Made by a program: the position numbers and the translations under genes
The notes under the pieces: model-generated
Told to the model about the DNA's origin: nothing
The model's input: only the letters and a program-made list of their open reading frames with translations
Database searches by the model: none
Assembly (NCBI RefSeq): GCF_022568795.1
Contig: NZ_JAKZHU010000001.1
Coordinates: forward strand, 2,232,001-2,296,000
Reading direction: 5' to 3'
Source: Arsenicicoccus dermatophilus
GTDB taxonomy: Bacteria > Actinomycetota > Actinomycetes > Actinomycetales > Dermatophilaceae
Length of the DNA stretch: 64,000 nt
In this document: positions 22,070 to 31,478 of the stretch, in pieces
How positions within the stretch are numbered: position 1 is the stretch's first letter
Layout of the letters: each line of letters starts with the position of its first letter

Positions 22070-22726
22070 TCACACCAGGGCGGGTTCGCGGTCCGCGGCG
22101 TCCTCCGTCGCGCCCTCGTCCTCGCCCGCCGGCGTGAACCCCGCCAGCGCCAGCTCCTCGTCGGTCAGGGTGTCCAGGTCGTCCCGCTCCGCCGTGGCGC
22201 CCGGCTCGGCGTCGGGCACCTCGCCGGTCTGCTCGTCGTGCGCCGGGACGAGGGGGCCGATGCTCCCGCCATACCCCTGCGTCGCCGGACGCCCCGGGGA
22301 GGTCTCGCCGTCGTCGCCCTGGCGCAGCCGCTGGAGCTCGGCGTCGTCCATCCGGTCGGCCACCGACGACCACACGCCGCGGGTGAGGCGGCCGTGGGCG
22401 AAGGTCAGCTCGGCGCCGATCGCGTGGGCGTCGATCTCGACGCTGGTGCCGCGGCGCTCCTCGGTCTCCCAGGTGGCGATGCGCAGCCGTCCGGTGACGA
22501 CGACGCGGCTGCCGGACCCGAGGCTGCCCATGACGTTCTGCGCGAGGGTGCGGAAGCAGGTGACCCGGACGATGTTGGTGTGGCCGTCGCCCCACACGCC
22601 GTTGCGGTCGCGGCGGCGCTCGGTGCACGCCAGGCGGAACGACGCGAACTGGTCACCGGTCTTGGTGATCCGCAGCTCGGGGTCGGCGAGCAGGTTTCCG
22701 GTGACGGTCACGATGGACTCGTGCAT
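22070..22726 (-). CDS. ssb: Single-stranded DNA-binding protein
   Basis: 218 residues. It starts MHESIVTVTGNLLADPELR, the usual OB-fold opening, with RLACTERRRDRNG and NVMGSLGSGSRVVVTGRL completing the domain by about residue 110. The rest is an acidic disordered tail. The tail does not end in the canonical DDDIPF-type tip, so this is probably the second, SsbB-like paralogue of actinobacteria rather than the essential SsbA. Confidence 0.9.
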   Translation of the reverse strand: MHESIVTVTGNLLADPELRITKTGDQFASFRLACTERRRDRNGVWGDGHTNIVRVTCFRTLAQNVMGSLGSGSRVVVTGRLRIATWETEERRGTSVEIDAHAIGAELTFAHGRLTRGVWSSVADRMDDAELQRLRQGDDGETSPGRPATQGYGGSIGPLVPAHDEQTGEVPDAEPGATAERDDLDTLTDEELALAGFTPAGEDEGATEDAADREPALV

Positions 22727-22881
22727 GACTCTCTCCAGGTGTGAGGGTGGATACCCCGCGGTGGGGTCGTCCGCCCAGCCTCACCGCCCCGCGACACCGG
22801 GCGCAGAGCTCTCCTGTCCCCTGTGGACGCCGCACGGAATGCCGCACTGACCCCTCCCTCTTGTGGACGACCCGACCGGCC

Positions 22882-23082
22882 TCAGCCCCGTCGGCCGCGG
22901 CGACGCCGGAGCCACACGTCGACGAGCCACTGGATGACGCCCAGGCCCACCGTCATCACCGCGGCATGGACCACGGCCTCCGACCACGTGGCGCCCATCA
23001 GGAATCTCTTCGACACCAGCCACAGGACCCACACCAGCACGGCCCACACCGACCACGCGCACCCGGTGCGTCTGTCCGCCAT
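22882..23082 (-). CDS. Small two-helix membrane protein
   Basis: 66 residues from ATG 23082, with GAGAGGG upstream. Two hydrophobic segments (about residues 9-24 and 36-55) are followed by a very basic tail (RRRRGRRG). Unknown function. The stop codons, Shine-Dalgarno and amphipathic layout make it a credible small gene. Confidence 0.65.
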   Translation of the reverse strand: MADRRTGCAWSVWAVLVWVLWLVSKRFLMGATWSEAVVHAAVMTVGLGVIQWLVDVWLRRRRGRRG

Positions 23083-23160
23083 GCCACCACCCTCTCGATC
23101 AGCCCGGTTCCCCTCCCCCGCACCGACGCTCCGCCTCGCCACGGGTCGGTCCGTATGCCG

Positions 23161-23208
23161 CCGCGAGGGGCCGCCCGGGCGCCGCGGCACCCGCACGTCC
23201 CCTCGCGG
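23161..23208. terminator. Terminator-like hairpin after the GTPase operon
   Basis: CCGCGAGGGG and CCCCTCGCGG are 10-bp arms around a 28-nt GC-rich loop, just downstream of the minus-strand GTPase stop at 23220. Confidence 0.5.
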
Positions 23209-23219
23209 AGAGGGCAGCC

Positions 23220-24899
23220 TCACCGCCGCGCGGCCCGGTCGAGCAGCTCGCGGGTGCGGGCGTGGCGCTCGAGCACGGCGCGCACCGGGTCGACGAGGCG
23301 CTCCTGGGCGACGTCGTAGATCGCGGCGTCGAAGCGTCGCCCGATGCCCTCGCGGCGCCGCTTGGCCCCGGACGCGGCGATCGCGCGGCTCAGTGCGGCG
23401 AGGAGCAGCCCGAGCAGGAGCCCGGCGACGAGCATGATCAGCGGGTAGGGCAGGATCCCGAGGCGCGGCGGCTCGGGCACGGGCAGCTGGGCCCAGCCGA
23501 GACCGCCGAGGACCAGCAGCCAGCCCAGGCCGACGACCGCGCAGACGGCGAAGAGCCACTGCAGCGCGTTGGCGACGCCCCACCACATCGGGCGTCGGGC
23601 CCGCAGGGGCACGTTGAGCACGGTCTGGTCCAGCGAGTCGACCAGGTCGGAGTCGCCGGGGGCGGCGGCGCGGTGGACCGCGTCGGACCACCGCGCCGGC
23701 AGTCCCTCGCAGGAGGCGTCGGCGAGCTGGCGGGTGGCGAGGTCCACGGCCGAGCGGGCGGCGGGGGTCGGCGGCGGCAGGGACGAGCGCCCGATGGTGC
23801 GGCGGACGTCGGTGGCCTGGATGCCGAGGGAGTTGTCCTCCTTGAGCCGCAGGCGCTTCAACGGGTCGGGGCGCAGCGCGTGCCCCCAGCGGGTGAAGGG
23901 CCAGCCGGTCGTCTGGGCGGCCTCGCGGCGGTAGTCGCGCTCCACGGCCTCCAGCACGACGGGCACGCCGGCGGCGCGGCCGAGCGCGCTCACCAGGTCC
24001 TGGCTCGGCCCCTCGGGGACCTCCGGCTCGCCCGACCCCACGTCCTCGCGCAGCAGCTCGGCGGCCGCCCGCAGGTCACCGGTGAGACGGCGCTCGGCGG
24101 CGGTGCGGGAGGAGACGGCCTCGGCGAGCCGCTGCTGCAGCAGGTCGTGACCCAGGCCCGTCTGCGCGGAGGCGGCGATGACCTCGGCGTCGGGCAACCC
24201 GTCGTCGGCGAGCAGCCGGCGCAGGTCGCCGACGCACTGCTCGCGCCCGGCCTCGCCGAGCCGATCCGCGTGGTTGAGCACGACCAACGTGACGGCGTCG
24301 TGCTCGCTGAGCACCCGGATGTAGTCGTCGTGCAGGCGCGCGTCGGCATACTTCTGCGGATCGGTGACCCACACGAAGACGTCGACGAGCCGCAGCACCC
24401 GGTCCGCCTCGTCCCGGTGGGCCTGGGTGCGCGAGTCGAAGTCGGGCAGGTCGAGGAGCACCAGCCCGTCCAGGTCGGCGGCCCGCCCGTGGGTCGGGTC
24501 CGTCGCCACGCGGTGCCGCGCCCCGACGCCGAGCCAGTCGAGCAACGGCGTGGCCGGGTCGTCGCCCCAGATCGCGGCGCTCGCGGTGGAGGTGGTGGGC
24601 CGGCGGGCTCCGACGCGGGAGACGTCGGCGCCGACGACGGCGTTGAAGGTCGAGGACTTGCCCGAGCCCGTCGCGCCGGCCAGGGCCACCACGGTGTGGC
24701 GCCCCACGAGGGCGGTGCGCTCCCGGGTCACGTTGATCGAGCGGCGGGCGAGGGCCACGCCCTGCTCGCCGAGCTCGTCGCCACCGGTCTGCAGCGCCTC
24801 CGCGAGCACCTGGGAGCGCTCGACCGCGGGCATGGTCCCGGCGTCGTCCTTGCGGTCCCGGCCGCGACCGTCGCGACCGTCGCGGTGCAGGAAGCTCAT
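23220..24899 (-). CDS. Dynamin-like GTPase, second of a tandem pair
   Basis: 559 residues from ATG 24899, which overlaps the upstream GTPase stop by 4 bp. P-loop GATGSGKS is at residues 75-82. G3-type DLPDFDS and G4-type NHAD are visible. Two hydrophobic helices sit near residues 450-510 (VVGLGWLLVLGGLGW and YPLIMLVAGLLLGLLLAAL), followed by a basic stretch. This matches bacterial dynamin-like/YfjP-type membrane GTPases. It probably acts with its tandem partner at the membrane. The specific role is unknown. Confidence 0.8.
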   Translation of the reverse strand: MSFLHRDGRDGRGRDRKDDAGTMPAVERSQVLAEALQTGGDELGEQGVALARRSINVTRERTALVGRHTVVALAGATGSGKSSTFNAVVGADVSRVGARRPTTSTASAAIWGDDPATPLLDWLGVGARHRVATDPTHGRAADLDGLVLLDLPDFDSRTQAHRDEADRVLRLVDVFVWVTDPQKYADARLHDDYIRVLSEHDAVTLVVLNHADRLGEAGREQCVGDLRRLLADDGLPDAEVIAASAQTGLGHDLLQQRLAEAVSSRTAAERRLTGDLRAAAELLREDVGSGEPEVPEGPSQDLVSALGRAAGVPVVLEAVERDYRREAAQTTGWPFTRWGHALRPDPLKRLRLKEDNSLGIQATDVRRTIGRSSLPPPTPAARSAVDLATRQLADASCEGLPARWSDAVHRAAAPGDSDLVDSLDQTVLNVPLRARRPMWWGVANALQWLFAVCAVVGLGWLLVLGGLGWAQLPVPEPPRLGILPYPLIMLVAGLLLGLLLAALSRAIAASGAKRRREGIGRRFDAAIYDVAQERLVDPVRAVLERHARTRELLDRAARR

Positions 24900-26635
24900 C
24901 GGGCCGACCTCACGTGCACGGCGGCCTGGGCCAGCTCGGCCGCCTGGCTGCTGCTCACGGCCACCTCGTCCACGGCTGACACGTAGCGCGCCTCCTCGTC
25001 GTCGTACAGCTCCTGCACCCGCTCCATCAGGTTGCGGCGGGCCTTGCGGGCGAGGTCGCGCACGGCCTGGTCGCCGAACACCGCCTCGAGGATGCGCTGG
25101 GCCAGGATCGCCGAGCCCGCCGCGATGCCTCCCTCGGCGCCGGTGAGCCCACCGGTCTGGGTGAACACCACGAGCATCAGGACCACGGACAGCGCGTTGA
25201 CGCCGTAGGCCATGACCCGCGCGGTGGTCCGCCGGTCCTGGCCCTCGCTGCGGATCAGGTCGAGCAGGTCGGACTGCCAGTCCCGGATCATCCGGTCCAC
25301 CCGGTCGGGCAGCTCGGCCGAGGAGGTGCCCAGGCCCGTGTGCCGGGCGAGCAGGCCCTCACCGCCGGGGGTGTTGCGCCACTGGCGACGCACGTCGGAC
25401 GCGGCCCGGTCGGCCTGGGAGAGCACGAGGGAGGCGACGCCGGACTGCAGCACCTCGCCGAGCTGCTCGGTCGGCTGGGGCGTGCCCTTGATGGCCGCGG
25501 TGAGGCGGTCGCGCAGCCGGCCGATGCCCGACTCGATCGTGCGCAGGAACTCCCCGGTGCCCACGAACTCCTGCCAGCGGGCGAGCACCTCGCCGCGCAG
25601 CAGGGTGCCGTCGCTGACGCCGACCTCGACGCCCTCGAGGGCATCGGCATACGCCGTCGTGGCCTCCCGGCGCAGGTCGTCCGCGGCGCCGCGCTGGTCG
25701 TCGCTGGCGTCCACCAGCGTGGTCACCCGCTCGCTCAGCGAGTCCAGGGCGCCGGACAGGGTGCGACGCACGACGGTCTGGCGGGCGACGGCGTCCTGGG
25801 CGAGCGTGGTCAGCCAGCGGCGCAGCGGCTCCACCTCGGACTCGGGCAGCAGACCCGCCTCGGTGAGCTCGGTCTCGCGGACCGGGAAGATCGGCGCGCC
25901 CGCCAGGTCCTGCTCGGCGAGCATCCGGGTCAGGTCGTCGCGGATCTCCACGAGCGCCTCGTCGGGAACGCGGTCCAGGACGATGGCGACGGACGTGCCG
26001 CGCTCCCCCGCCTGACGCAGCAGCTCCCAGGGCACGGCGTCGGCGTAGCGCGCCGCGGTGGTGACGAAGAGCCACAGGTCGGCGGCGTTGAGCAGCTGAC
26101 GGGACAGCTCCCGGTTGGCGGCGACGACCGAGTCGATGTCCGGCGCGTCGAGCAGGGCGAGGCCCGCGGGCAGCGTCTCGGAGGTGACCAGGCGCACGGA
26201 GCTCATGTCGTCGTCGGGGGTGCCCTGGCTGTCGCTGCGCCCGGTGAGCCGGCCGAACCGCGGGAGCACCTTGCCGGTGAACCACTCCTGGTCCTCGGCG
26301 TGGTGCACCAGGACGGGAGCGCGGGTCGTCGGCCGCAGCACGCCGGAGCGAGTCACGGACTCGCGGACGACGGAGTTGACGAGGGTGGACTTGCCCGAGC
26401 CGGTCGAGCCGCCGACCACCACGAGCAGCGGCGCGTCCAGCGCGGCGAGCCGGGGAAGGATGTAGTCGTCGAGCTGGGTCACCAGGCTGGTGCGCCCCGC
26501 CCGCGCCTGCTCGGCGGAGGCCAGGTCGATGGGAAACTGCGCCCGCTCGGCCACGGTCCGCAGCTGCGCCACGGCGTCGGCGAGCCGATCCCCTCGGGCC
26601 TGCGCCACCGCCTCGGCTTCCTGCCTGTTGTCCAT
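24896..26635 (-). CDS. Dynamin-like GTPase, first of a tandem pair
   Basis: 579 residues from ATG 26635, chosen because GAGGTG sits just upstream. A GTG at 26701 would add 22 residues without a good ribosome site. P-loop GGSTGSGKS is at about 76-83. The switch region is RPTTRAPVLVHH and G3 is LDAPDIDS. The C-terminal half has a coiled, Arg/Glu-rich part and a hydrophobic pair (VNALSVVLMLVVFTQTGG and GIAAGSAILAQRILEAV). Adjacent dynamin-like proteins often form hetero-oligomers on membranes (family knowledge). It is divergent from the DUF929 gene. Confidence 0.8.
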   Translation of the reverse strand: MDNRQEAEAVAQARGDRLADAVAQLRTVAERAQFPIDLASAEQARAGRTSLVTQLDDYILPRLAALDAPLLVVVGGSTGSGKSTLVNSVVRESVTRSGVLRPTTRAPVLVHHAEDQEWFTGKVLPRFGRLTGRSDSQGTPDDDMSSVRLVTSETLPAGLALLDAPDIDSVVAANRELSRQLLNAADLWLFVTTAARYADAVPWELLRQAGERGTSVAIVLDRVPDEALVEIRDDLTRMLAEQDLAGAPIFPVRETELTEAGLLPESEVEPLRRWLTTLAQDAVARQTVVRRTLSGALDSLSERVTTLVDASDDQRGAADDLRREATTAYADALEGVEVGVSDGTLLRGEVLARWQEFVGTGEFLRTIESGIGRLRDRLTAAIKGTPQPTEQLGEVLQSGVASLVLSQADRAASDVRRQWRNTPGGEGLLARHTGLGTSSAELPDRVDRMIRDWQSDLLDLIRSEGQDRRTTARVMAYGVNALSVVLMLVVFTQTGGLTGAEGGIAAGSAILAQRILEAVFGDQAVRDLARKARRNLMERVQELYDDEEARYVSAVDEVAVSSSQAAELAQAAVHVRSAR

Positions 26636-26908
26636 CTGCACCTCGGTCTCGGCGATCGGCGAGCCGTCGTACGGGCCCGTCGACCGCTCACGGATGGTCA
26701 CGACTGCCAGGCAGTCGCACCGGGGGTCGCTCGGGGGTCATTGTGTCAGGAATCCCCCGGCCCGCCCGGGATTGGTGAGCGAGCTGCCTCCCTCATTTCC
26801 CAAGGGTGCGTCGCTAGACTCCCCAGGACGGTCCAGCGTCGATCACGTAGCGTGCTCGCCGACGAGAACTGCTGGCCCCGCCGAACCACCCCACCACCAG
26901 GAGAGACC

Positions 26909-27832
26909 GTGGCCGCGAAGAGGAACCTGCAGAAGGAAGCCGCCCGGCAGCGTGCCGCCGCCCTGCGCGACCAGCAGGAGGCCGCCGACCGCAAGCAGCG
27001 CCTGCAGATCGCCGCCGTCACCTCCGCCGTGGTGCTGCTCGTCATCGCCGGCGTCGTCTGGTCGGCCCTGGCGAGCAGGAACAAGCCGGTCGAGGTCGCC
27101 AAGGGCACCCAGATGCTCTCCGCCGACTCGCTCAAGGCGATCAACTCGGTCCCGGCCTCGGCGTACGAGGCCGCCGGGGTCACCGACCTGCAGGCCGCCC
27201 CCAAGCGGGTCAAGGGCGCCCCCGCCTCCGTGCAGGGCGGCAAGCCGCGCATCATCTACGTCGGCGCGGAGTACTGCCCCTTCTGCGCCGGCCTGCGCTG
27301 GTCGGTCGCCACCGCGATGGCGCGCTTCGGGCAGTGGCAGGCCCTGGCCGAAAGCGCCTCCGTGCAGGAGCCGGGCCTCGCACCGATCTCGACGGTGTCG
27401 TTCAGCCAGCAGCACCACGGCGCGTCCTACCAGAGCTCGCTGCTCAGCTTCACGGGCTACGAGACCTCCACCAACCAGGTCAAGAACGGCACCCGGGTCA
27501 AGCTCGACGACCTCTCGGGCGAGGACAAGGCCTTCTTCGAGAAGTACGACGCGAAGCCCTACACCGAGTCCGAGGGCGCCATCCCCTTCCTGTCGATCGG
27601 TGGCACGGTGCTGCAGCACGGCGGCCTCGGCGACCTCAAGGCCTTCGAGGGCAAGACGACCGCACAGATCGCCGCGTCGCTCAAGGACCCCAAGGACCCC
27701 ACGGCCAAGGCCGTGCTCACCGGCGCCAACGTGATCACGGCGGCCATCTGCGAGACCACCGGCAACAAGCCCGCCGATGTCTGCTCGTCCGCCGCGGTCA
27801 AGGCCGCCGCCGCGAAGATCCAGAACCCATGA
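26909..27832 (+). CDS. DUF929 membrane-anchored thioredoxin-like protein
   Basis: 307 residues from GTG 26909, with AGGAGA six bases upstream. A basic N-terminus is followed by one membrane helix (about residues 32-52: AAVTSAVVLLVIAGVVWSAL), and the rest is outside the cell. The active site is GAEYCPFCAGLRW (CPFC), then a thioredoxin-like domain with IPFLSIGG as the cis-Pro region. It overlaps the VKOR gene by 4 bp. Together they look like an oxidative folding pair, DUF929 oxidising substrates and VKOR re-oxidising it (inference). Confidence 0.88.
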   Translation: MAAKRNLQKEAARQRAAALRDQQEAADRKQRLQIAAVTSAVVLLVIAGVVWSALASRNKPVEVAKGTQMLSADSLKAINSVPASAYEAAGVTDLQAAPKRVKGAPASVQGGKPRIIYVGAEYCPFCAGLRWSVATAMARFGQWQALAESASVQEPGLAPISTVSFSQQHHGASYQSSLLSFTGYETSTNQVKNGTRVKLDDLSGEDKAFFEKYDAKPYTESEGAIPFLSIGGTVLQHGGLGDLKAFEGKTTAQIAASLKDPKDPTAKAVLTGANVITAAICETTGNKPADVCSSAAVKAAAAKIQNP

Positions 27833-28458
27833 CACGCACCACGCGCAAGGGTGGGCAGCCCGTCGGGGACCGGCACGCGGCCCGGGCGGCCCGGGCGGCC
27901 TCGGCCCGGACGTCTCCCGGCAGGGGCACGTCCACCGGGGCCACCTCGACAGCAGCGACCCCGGTGCGCGCCGCCTCCGCGTCCGGCGCTGCCTCGTCCT
28001 CCGCGCCGGTGCGGGTCCGGGACCGTGGGCTGCCCCGCTGGCTCGTTCCCCTCTCGCTCGCCCTGGCGGTGATCGGGCTGCTCGCCTCGCTCTACCTCAC
28101 CTACGAGCACCTCACCGCCGGCGCGACGCTCGCCTGCCCCGAGGGTCAGGTCGTCAACTGTGCCAAGGTGACCGGGTCGACGTACTCCTCGCTCCTGGGG
28201 ATCCCGGTCGTCTATCCCGGGCTCGCGTTCTTCGTGGCGCTCGTCGCGCTCTGCCTGCCCGCGCCGTGGCGGCGGGCGGCGCTGGACCTGCCCCGGGTCG
28301 CGCTGGCCGCGGCGGGCGTGGCGATGGTCGCCTATCTCGTGTGGGCGGAGGTGCAGCTCGGCGCGATCTGCCTGTGGTGCACCGTGGTGCACGTGGTGAC
28401 GCTGGCGCTCTTCTTCGCCCTCGTCTTCGGCAAGGCGCTCACCCCCTCCCGGCGCTGA
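27829..28458 (+). CDS. Vitamin K epoxide reductase family protein
   Basis: 209 residues. A Thr/Ala/Ser-rich N-terminal 65 residues are followed by four membrane helices. The outer loop cysteine pair (CPEGQVVNCAKV) and the active-site CLWC in the last helix (GAICLWCTVVHVVTL) are both present, with the conserved Ser/Gly of the YSSLLGIP turn. VKOR passes electrons from DsbA-like proteins to menaquinone. It overlaps DUF929 (ATGA), supporting a disulfide-formation operon. Confidence 0.93.
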   Translation: MTRTTRKGGQPVGDRHAARAARAASARTSPGRGTSTGATSTAATPVRAASASGAASSSAPVRVRDRGLPRWLVPLSLALAVIGLLASLYLTYEHLTAGATLACPEGQVVNCAKVTGSTYSSLLGIPVVYPGLAFFVALVALCLPAPWRRAALDLPRVALAAAGVAMVAYLVWAEVQLGAICLWCTVVHVVTLALFFALVFGKALTPSRR

Positions 28459-28487
28459 CGCGGATCGGGCCGTATGCCGGCGGGCAG

Positions 28488-29036
28488 TCAGGGCTGCCGG
28501 TGATGGCCACCAGCTCGGCTGGGTCGTTCGAGGAGCGCCCGTGGCGAAGGCAGGCGAGGCCGCCCGGCCCGACGATCCCTCAGGATGGCCACGCAGGCCA
28601 GGAGGTCTCCCTGGATGCCCACGGTCACGCCATCCACGGTGAGGGGCGCCCAGATCTCGGGCGTCAGGCGCGGATCCTCGATGATCAGCACCTCTCGTGC
28701 TGCACGGACGACGTAGGTGGTGGGCCCCTCGTCCCGCACCACCTCCAGCAGGCGTCGCTCCCCCTCCCCCGCCCCGGGCGAGAGCGCGCGCACGTCCTCC
28801 CCTCGGGGGACGGCGCCGAGATAGCCGCTCATCCCGTACACGAGGTTCCGGTCCGAGTAGGTCGAGAGACTCACGTAGCCGACGACGGGGAACTCGCGAG
28901 ACGGGTGGAGCAGTGCACCCGTCTCGGTCGTGTGGATTCCCCTCTCGCGTCGCGAGTAGCGACAGAAGGCGCGGGGGACCAGGACCCCACGCGGCGCGAG
29001 GAGCGTGACGGCGAGCCGGCGTCCGTCGATCAGCAT
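28488..29036 (-). CDS. Hypothetical protein
   Basis: 182 residues from ATG 29036 (MLIDGRRLAVTLLAPRG), overlapping the previous gene by 7 bp. No recognised domain. The centre (VVGYVSLSTYSDRNLVYGMS, TTYVVRAAREVLIIED) looks like a beta-rich globular protein. Cotranscribed with the small membrane protein upstream. Confidence 0.65.
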   Translation of the reverse strand: MLIDGRRLAVTLLAPRGVLVPRAFCRYSRRERGIHTTETGALLHPSREFPVVGYVSLSTYSDRNLVYGMSGYLGAVPRGEDVRALSPGAGEGERRLLEVVRDEGPTTYVVRAAREVLIIEDPRLTPEIWAPLTVDGVTVGIQGDLLACVAILRDRRAGRPRLPSPRALLERPSRAGGHHRQP

Positions 29037-29452
29037 GGTGGCCGGGGACCGACCTGGTCCTGCGGGTCCGAGGGTGATGGTCGGTCCGGCGACGGCCGCT
29101 GCCGCGAGAGGCGCAGGGCGCTGAGGCCGAGCCCTGCGAGACCGCCGACCATGACCCCGACGTGCCGTCCCTCGACGGTGACGTGCGACGAGAGCAGGGA
29201 GGCGATGGTGCCGAGGACGCGCCTCTTGGCGAACCCGACGAACAGCGTTGTCGCCGACCGCATGTCGCGGGGAACGAGAGAGCACGTCACGGCCACGAGA
29301 CCGGCCTGGGGGAGGAAGCCGGCCCGCATCCAGACGACCGGACCGTCCACGACGACGAAGCCGGACGGCATCGCGATCCCGAGGAGGGCGGCGACGGCTC
29401 CCGGACGGCAGCGAAGACGTGGGCCGAGCGTCATCCCGCCATCCTTCACCAT
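29030..29452 (-). CDS. Small membrane protein of unknown function
   Basis: 140 residues from ATG 29452 (GGAGAGG upstream), or 134 from the ATG at 29434. Hydrophobic stretches are near residues 18-42 (VAALLGIAMPSGFVVVDG), 50-62, and 100-116 (VGVMVGGLAGLGLSALRL). The C-terminus is Pro/Ser-rich. No family assigned. Confidence 0.6.
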   Translation of the reverse strand: MVKDGGMTLGPRLRCRPGAVAALLGIAMPSGFVVVDGPVVWMRAGFLPQAGLVAVTCSLVPRDMRSATTLFVGFAKRRVLGTIASLLSSHVTVEGRHVGVMVGGLAGLGLSALRLSRQRPSPDRPSPSDPQDQVGPRPPC

Positions 29453-29502
29453 GCCTCTCCCGGCACAGGGAGCACCGCACACCGGCGTGCATCCGACACT
29501 AT

Positions 29503-29553
29503 GACGAGAAGGCTCCCTCCCCCGCTCGCGGCGGGTGAGGGAGCCTTCTCGTC
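29503..29553. terminator. Strong terminator downstream of the 5'-nucleotidase gene
   Basis: Perfect 17-bp arms (29503-29519 and 29537-29553; core AGAAGGCTCCCTC/GAGGGAGCCTTCT) surround a 17-nt loop. It lies between the nucleotidase stop (29578) and the next minus-strand gene. Confidence 0.85.
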
Positions 29554-29577
29554 GTACGGCCGAGATCTCGACCAGGC

Positions 29578-31478
29578 TCACCGCAGGACGATGCGGTCCA
29601 GCGGGGCCGGGGTGTAGGGCGAGTGGCTGCTCAGGTAGGCCGCGAACGCGTCGATGTCCAGGCCACCGATCAGCTTGTCGGTGCCCTCCTTGAAGACCGG
29701 GAAGCCGTCGCCACCGTCGGACAGGAAGTTGTTGGTGACGATGCGATAGGTCGTGCCGGAGTCGTTCGCGACGGGCTTGCCGTCGAGCGTCACGTTGCTG
29801 ATCGCGCCGGCCGCGGTGTGCTCGTAGCGCAACCCCTTGCTGACCTGCAGCACCTTGACGAAGGACGCGTTCGCCCCGGTGAACTGCTGGCCGAGCAGGG
29901 TGTAGATCTGCGCACCGGTCAGGTCCATGGACACGAGGTAGTTGTTGAACGGCTGGACCTGGAAGGCCTCCTCGTAGGTCACCACGCCGTCGCCCTCGGC
30001 GCCCGACGCCGTGTAGGTCAGGTCGGTCCGGATGCCACCGGGGTTCATGAACGCGACGACCGGCTTGACGCCGCCGCGGATCACCGAGGGGTCGGCGAGC
30101 TGGGCGTCGGCGATCAGGTCGCCGAGGGCGGACTCGCCGGCGGCGTTCTGCGTCTTGGTGACGTCGGTGGTGATCCGGCCGAGCACCGTGCCCGCGATCG
30201 CCTTGACGTACTCCTTGTGCTTCGCGATCAGCGCGCTGACGGCCGGGTCCGGCGTCTGGGTGCGGGAGACGACGACGTTGTTGACCGTGACCGAGCTGCG
30301 CACGACGTCGCCGGCCTTGGTGTCGAACGTCATCCGCGCGTCGGTGACCAGGCGGCCGAAGGACAGCGCCGAGGTGACGTAGCGCGGCTGACCGGCGGGG
30401 TCGGGGACGTCGCAGACGTAGGACTGGTGGGTGTGCCCGGTCATCACCAGGTCGAACTGCGGGGACAGCCCGCGCGCGATCGGCAGGATGTCGGACCTGG
30501 GGTCCAGCTTGCCGCCCTTGGCGCAGGTGACGTCGTACGCCGGGTTGACCGGGTAGGTCTTGCCGTCCGGCGCCGTCCACTGCTGCTGCTCGAGCGAGCC
30601 GCCCTGGTGGACCATGGCGACGACGGCCTTGACGCCACGCCGCTGCAGCTCCTTGGCGGCGGCGTTCATGGTGGTGACCTCGTCGCGGAACTCCAGGCCG
30701 GCCACCCCGGCCTGGCTGACGATGTCGGGGGTGGCCTTCAGCACGGCGCCCACGAAGCCGACCGGCACTCCCCGACCATCTTGATGGTGTATGCCGGAAG
30801 GACCGTGCGGTTGGTGCCCCGGTAGAACACGTTGGCGGCGACCATCGGGTAGGCCGCACCGTCGTAAGAACCGTCCGGGCAGGAGTTCTGGTTGTCCTTG
30901 CCGTCGCCGTCGGGCAGGCAGCCGCCCTTGATCAGGCGCAGCATCTCCTGGTAGCCCTCGTCGAACTCGTGGTTGCCGATGGTGCCGACGCCGACGCGCA
31001 TGAGGTTCATCGCCTCGATGGTGGGCTCGTCGTGGAAGGCCGCGGACAGCAGCGGCGACGCGCCGACCTGGTCGCCCATGGCGGCGGTGACGGTGCGGGC
31101 CTGGCCCTGTCGCAGCGTCTTGAGGGTGGTGGCGAGGTAGGCCGCGCCGCCCGCGTCGACGGTGACGTCGACGGCCTTGCCCGCGGTCGGGTCGATCCTG
31201 TGGTCGACGACCACGCGGCCGGAGGAGCCCGCAGGCGCCTCGAGGTTGCCGTGGAAGTCGTTGAAGCCCAGCACCTGCAGGTCGACGAGCTTGCCCTTGC
31301 CGGGCGGGGTCTTGCCGGGGTGCGGGTGACCGGGCCTGCCGGGGGCGGGGTGGCCGGGCCTGCCCGGGGCCGGCGTGGGCGTGGGGCAGCTCGGGTCGGC
31401 GACGGCCGGGGCGGCGGCGGTGACGGTGACCAGACCGGCGATGACGGCGGCCGTGCGCATGGAGCGGAAACGAGACAT
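29578..31478 (-). pseudogene. Secreted bifunctional 5'-nucleotidase/metallophosphatase, frameshifted
   Basis: The frame from ATG 31478 has a signal peptide (MSRFRSMRTAAVIAGLVTVT, cleavage near AVA-DP), a Pro/Gly/His repeat linker, and metallophosphatase motifs GFNDFHGNLEAP and GNHEFDEG. It then runs out of frame after YTIKMV at about 30,775. The second frame continues at once with GVPVGFVGAVLKAT and carries GHTHQSY, the NucA C-terminal domain and the true end at 29578. A single G missing from a G-run (C-run 30770-30773 on the plus strand) explains it. Either this is a real inactivating mutation or a homopolymer sequencing error. An intact gene would release phosphate or nucleosides outside the cell. 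Confidence 0.85.

Noticed and set aside
28488-29492. 334-residue version of the minus-strand hypothetical gene
   Set aside because: Its first half is an Arg-rich out-of-frame reading of the upstream membrane-protein gene. The start at 29036 is used instead.
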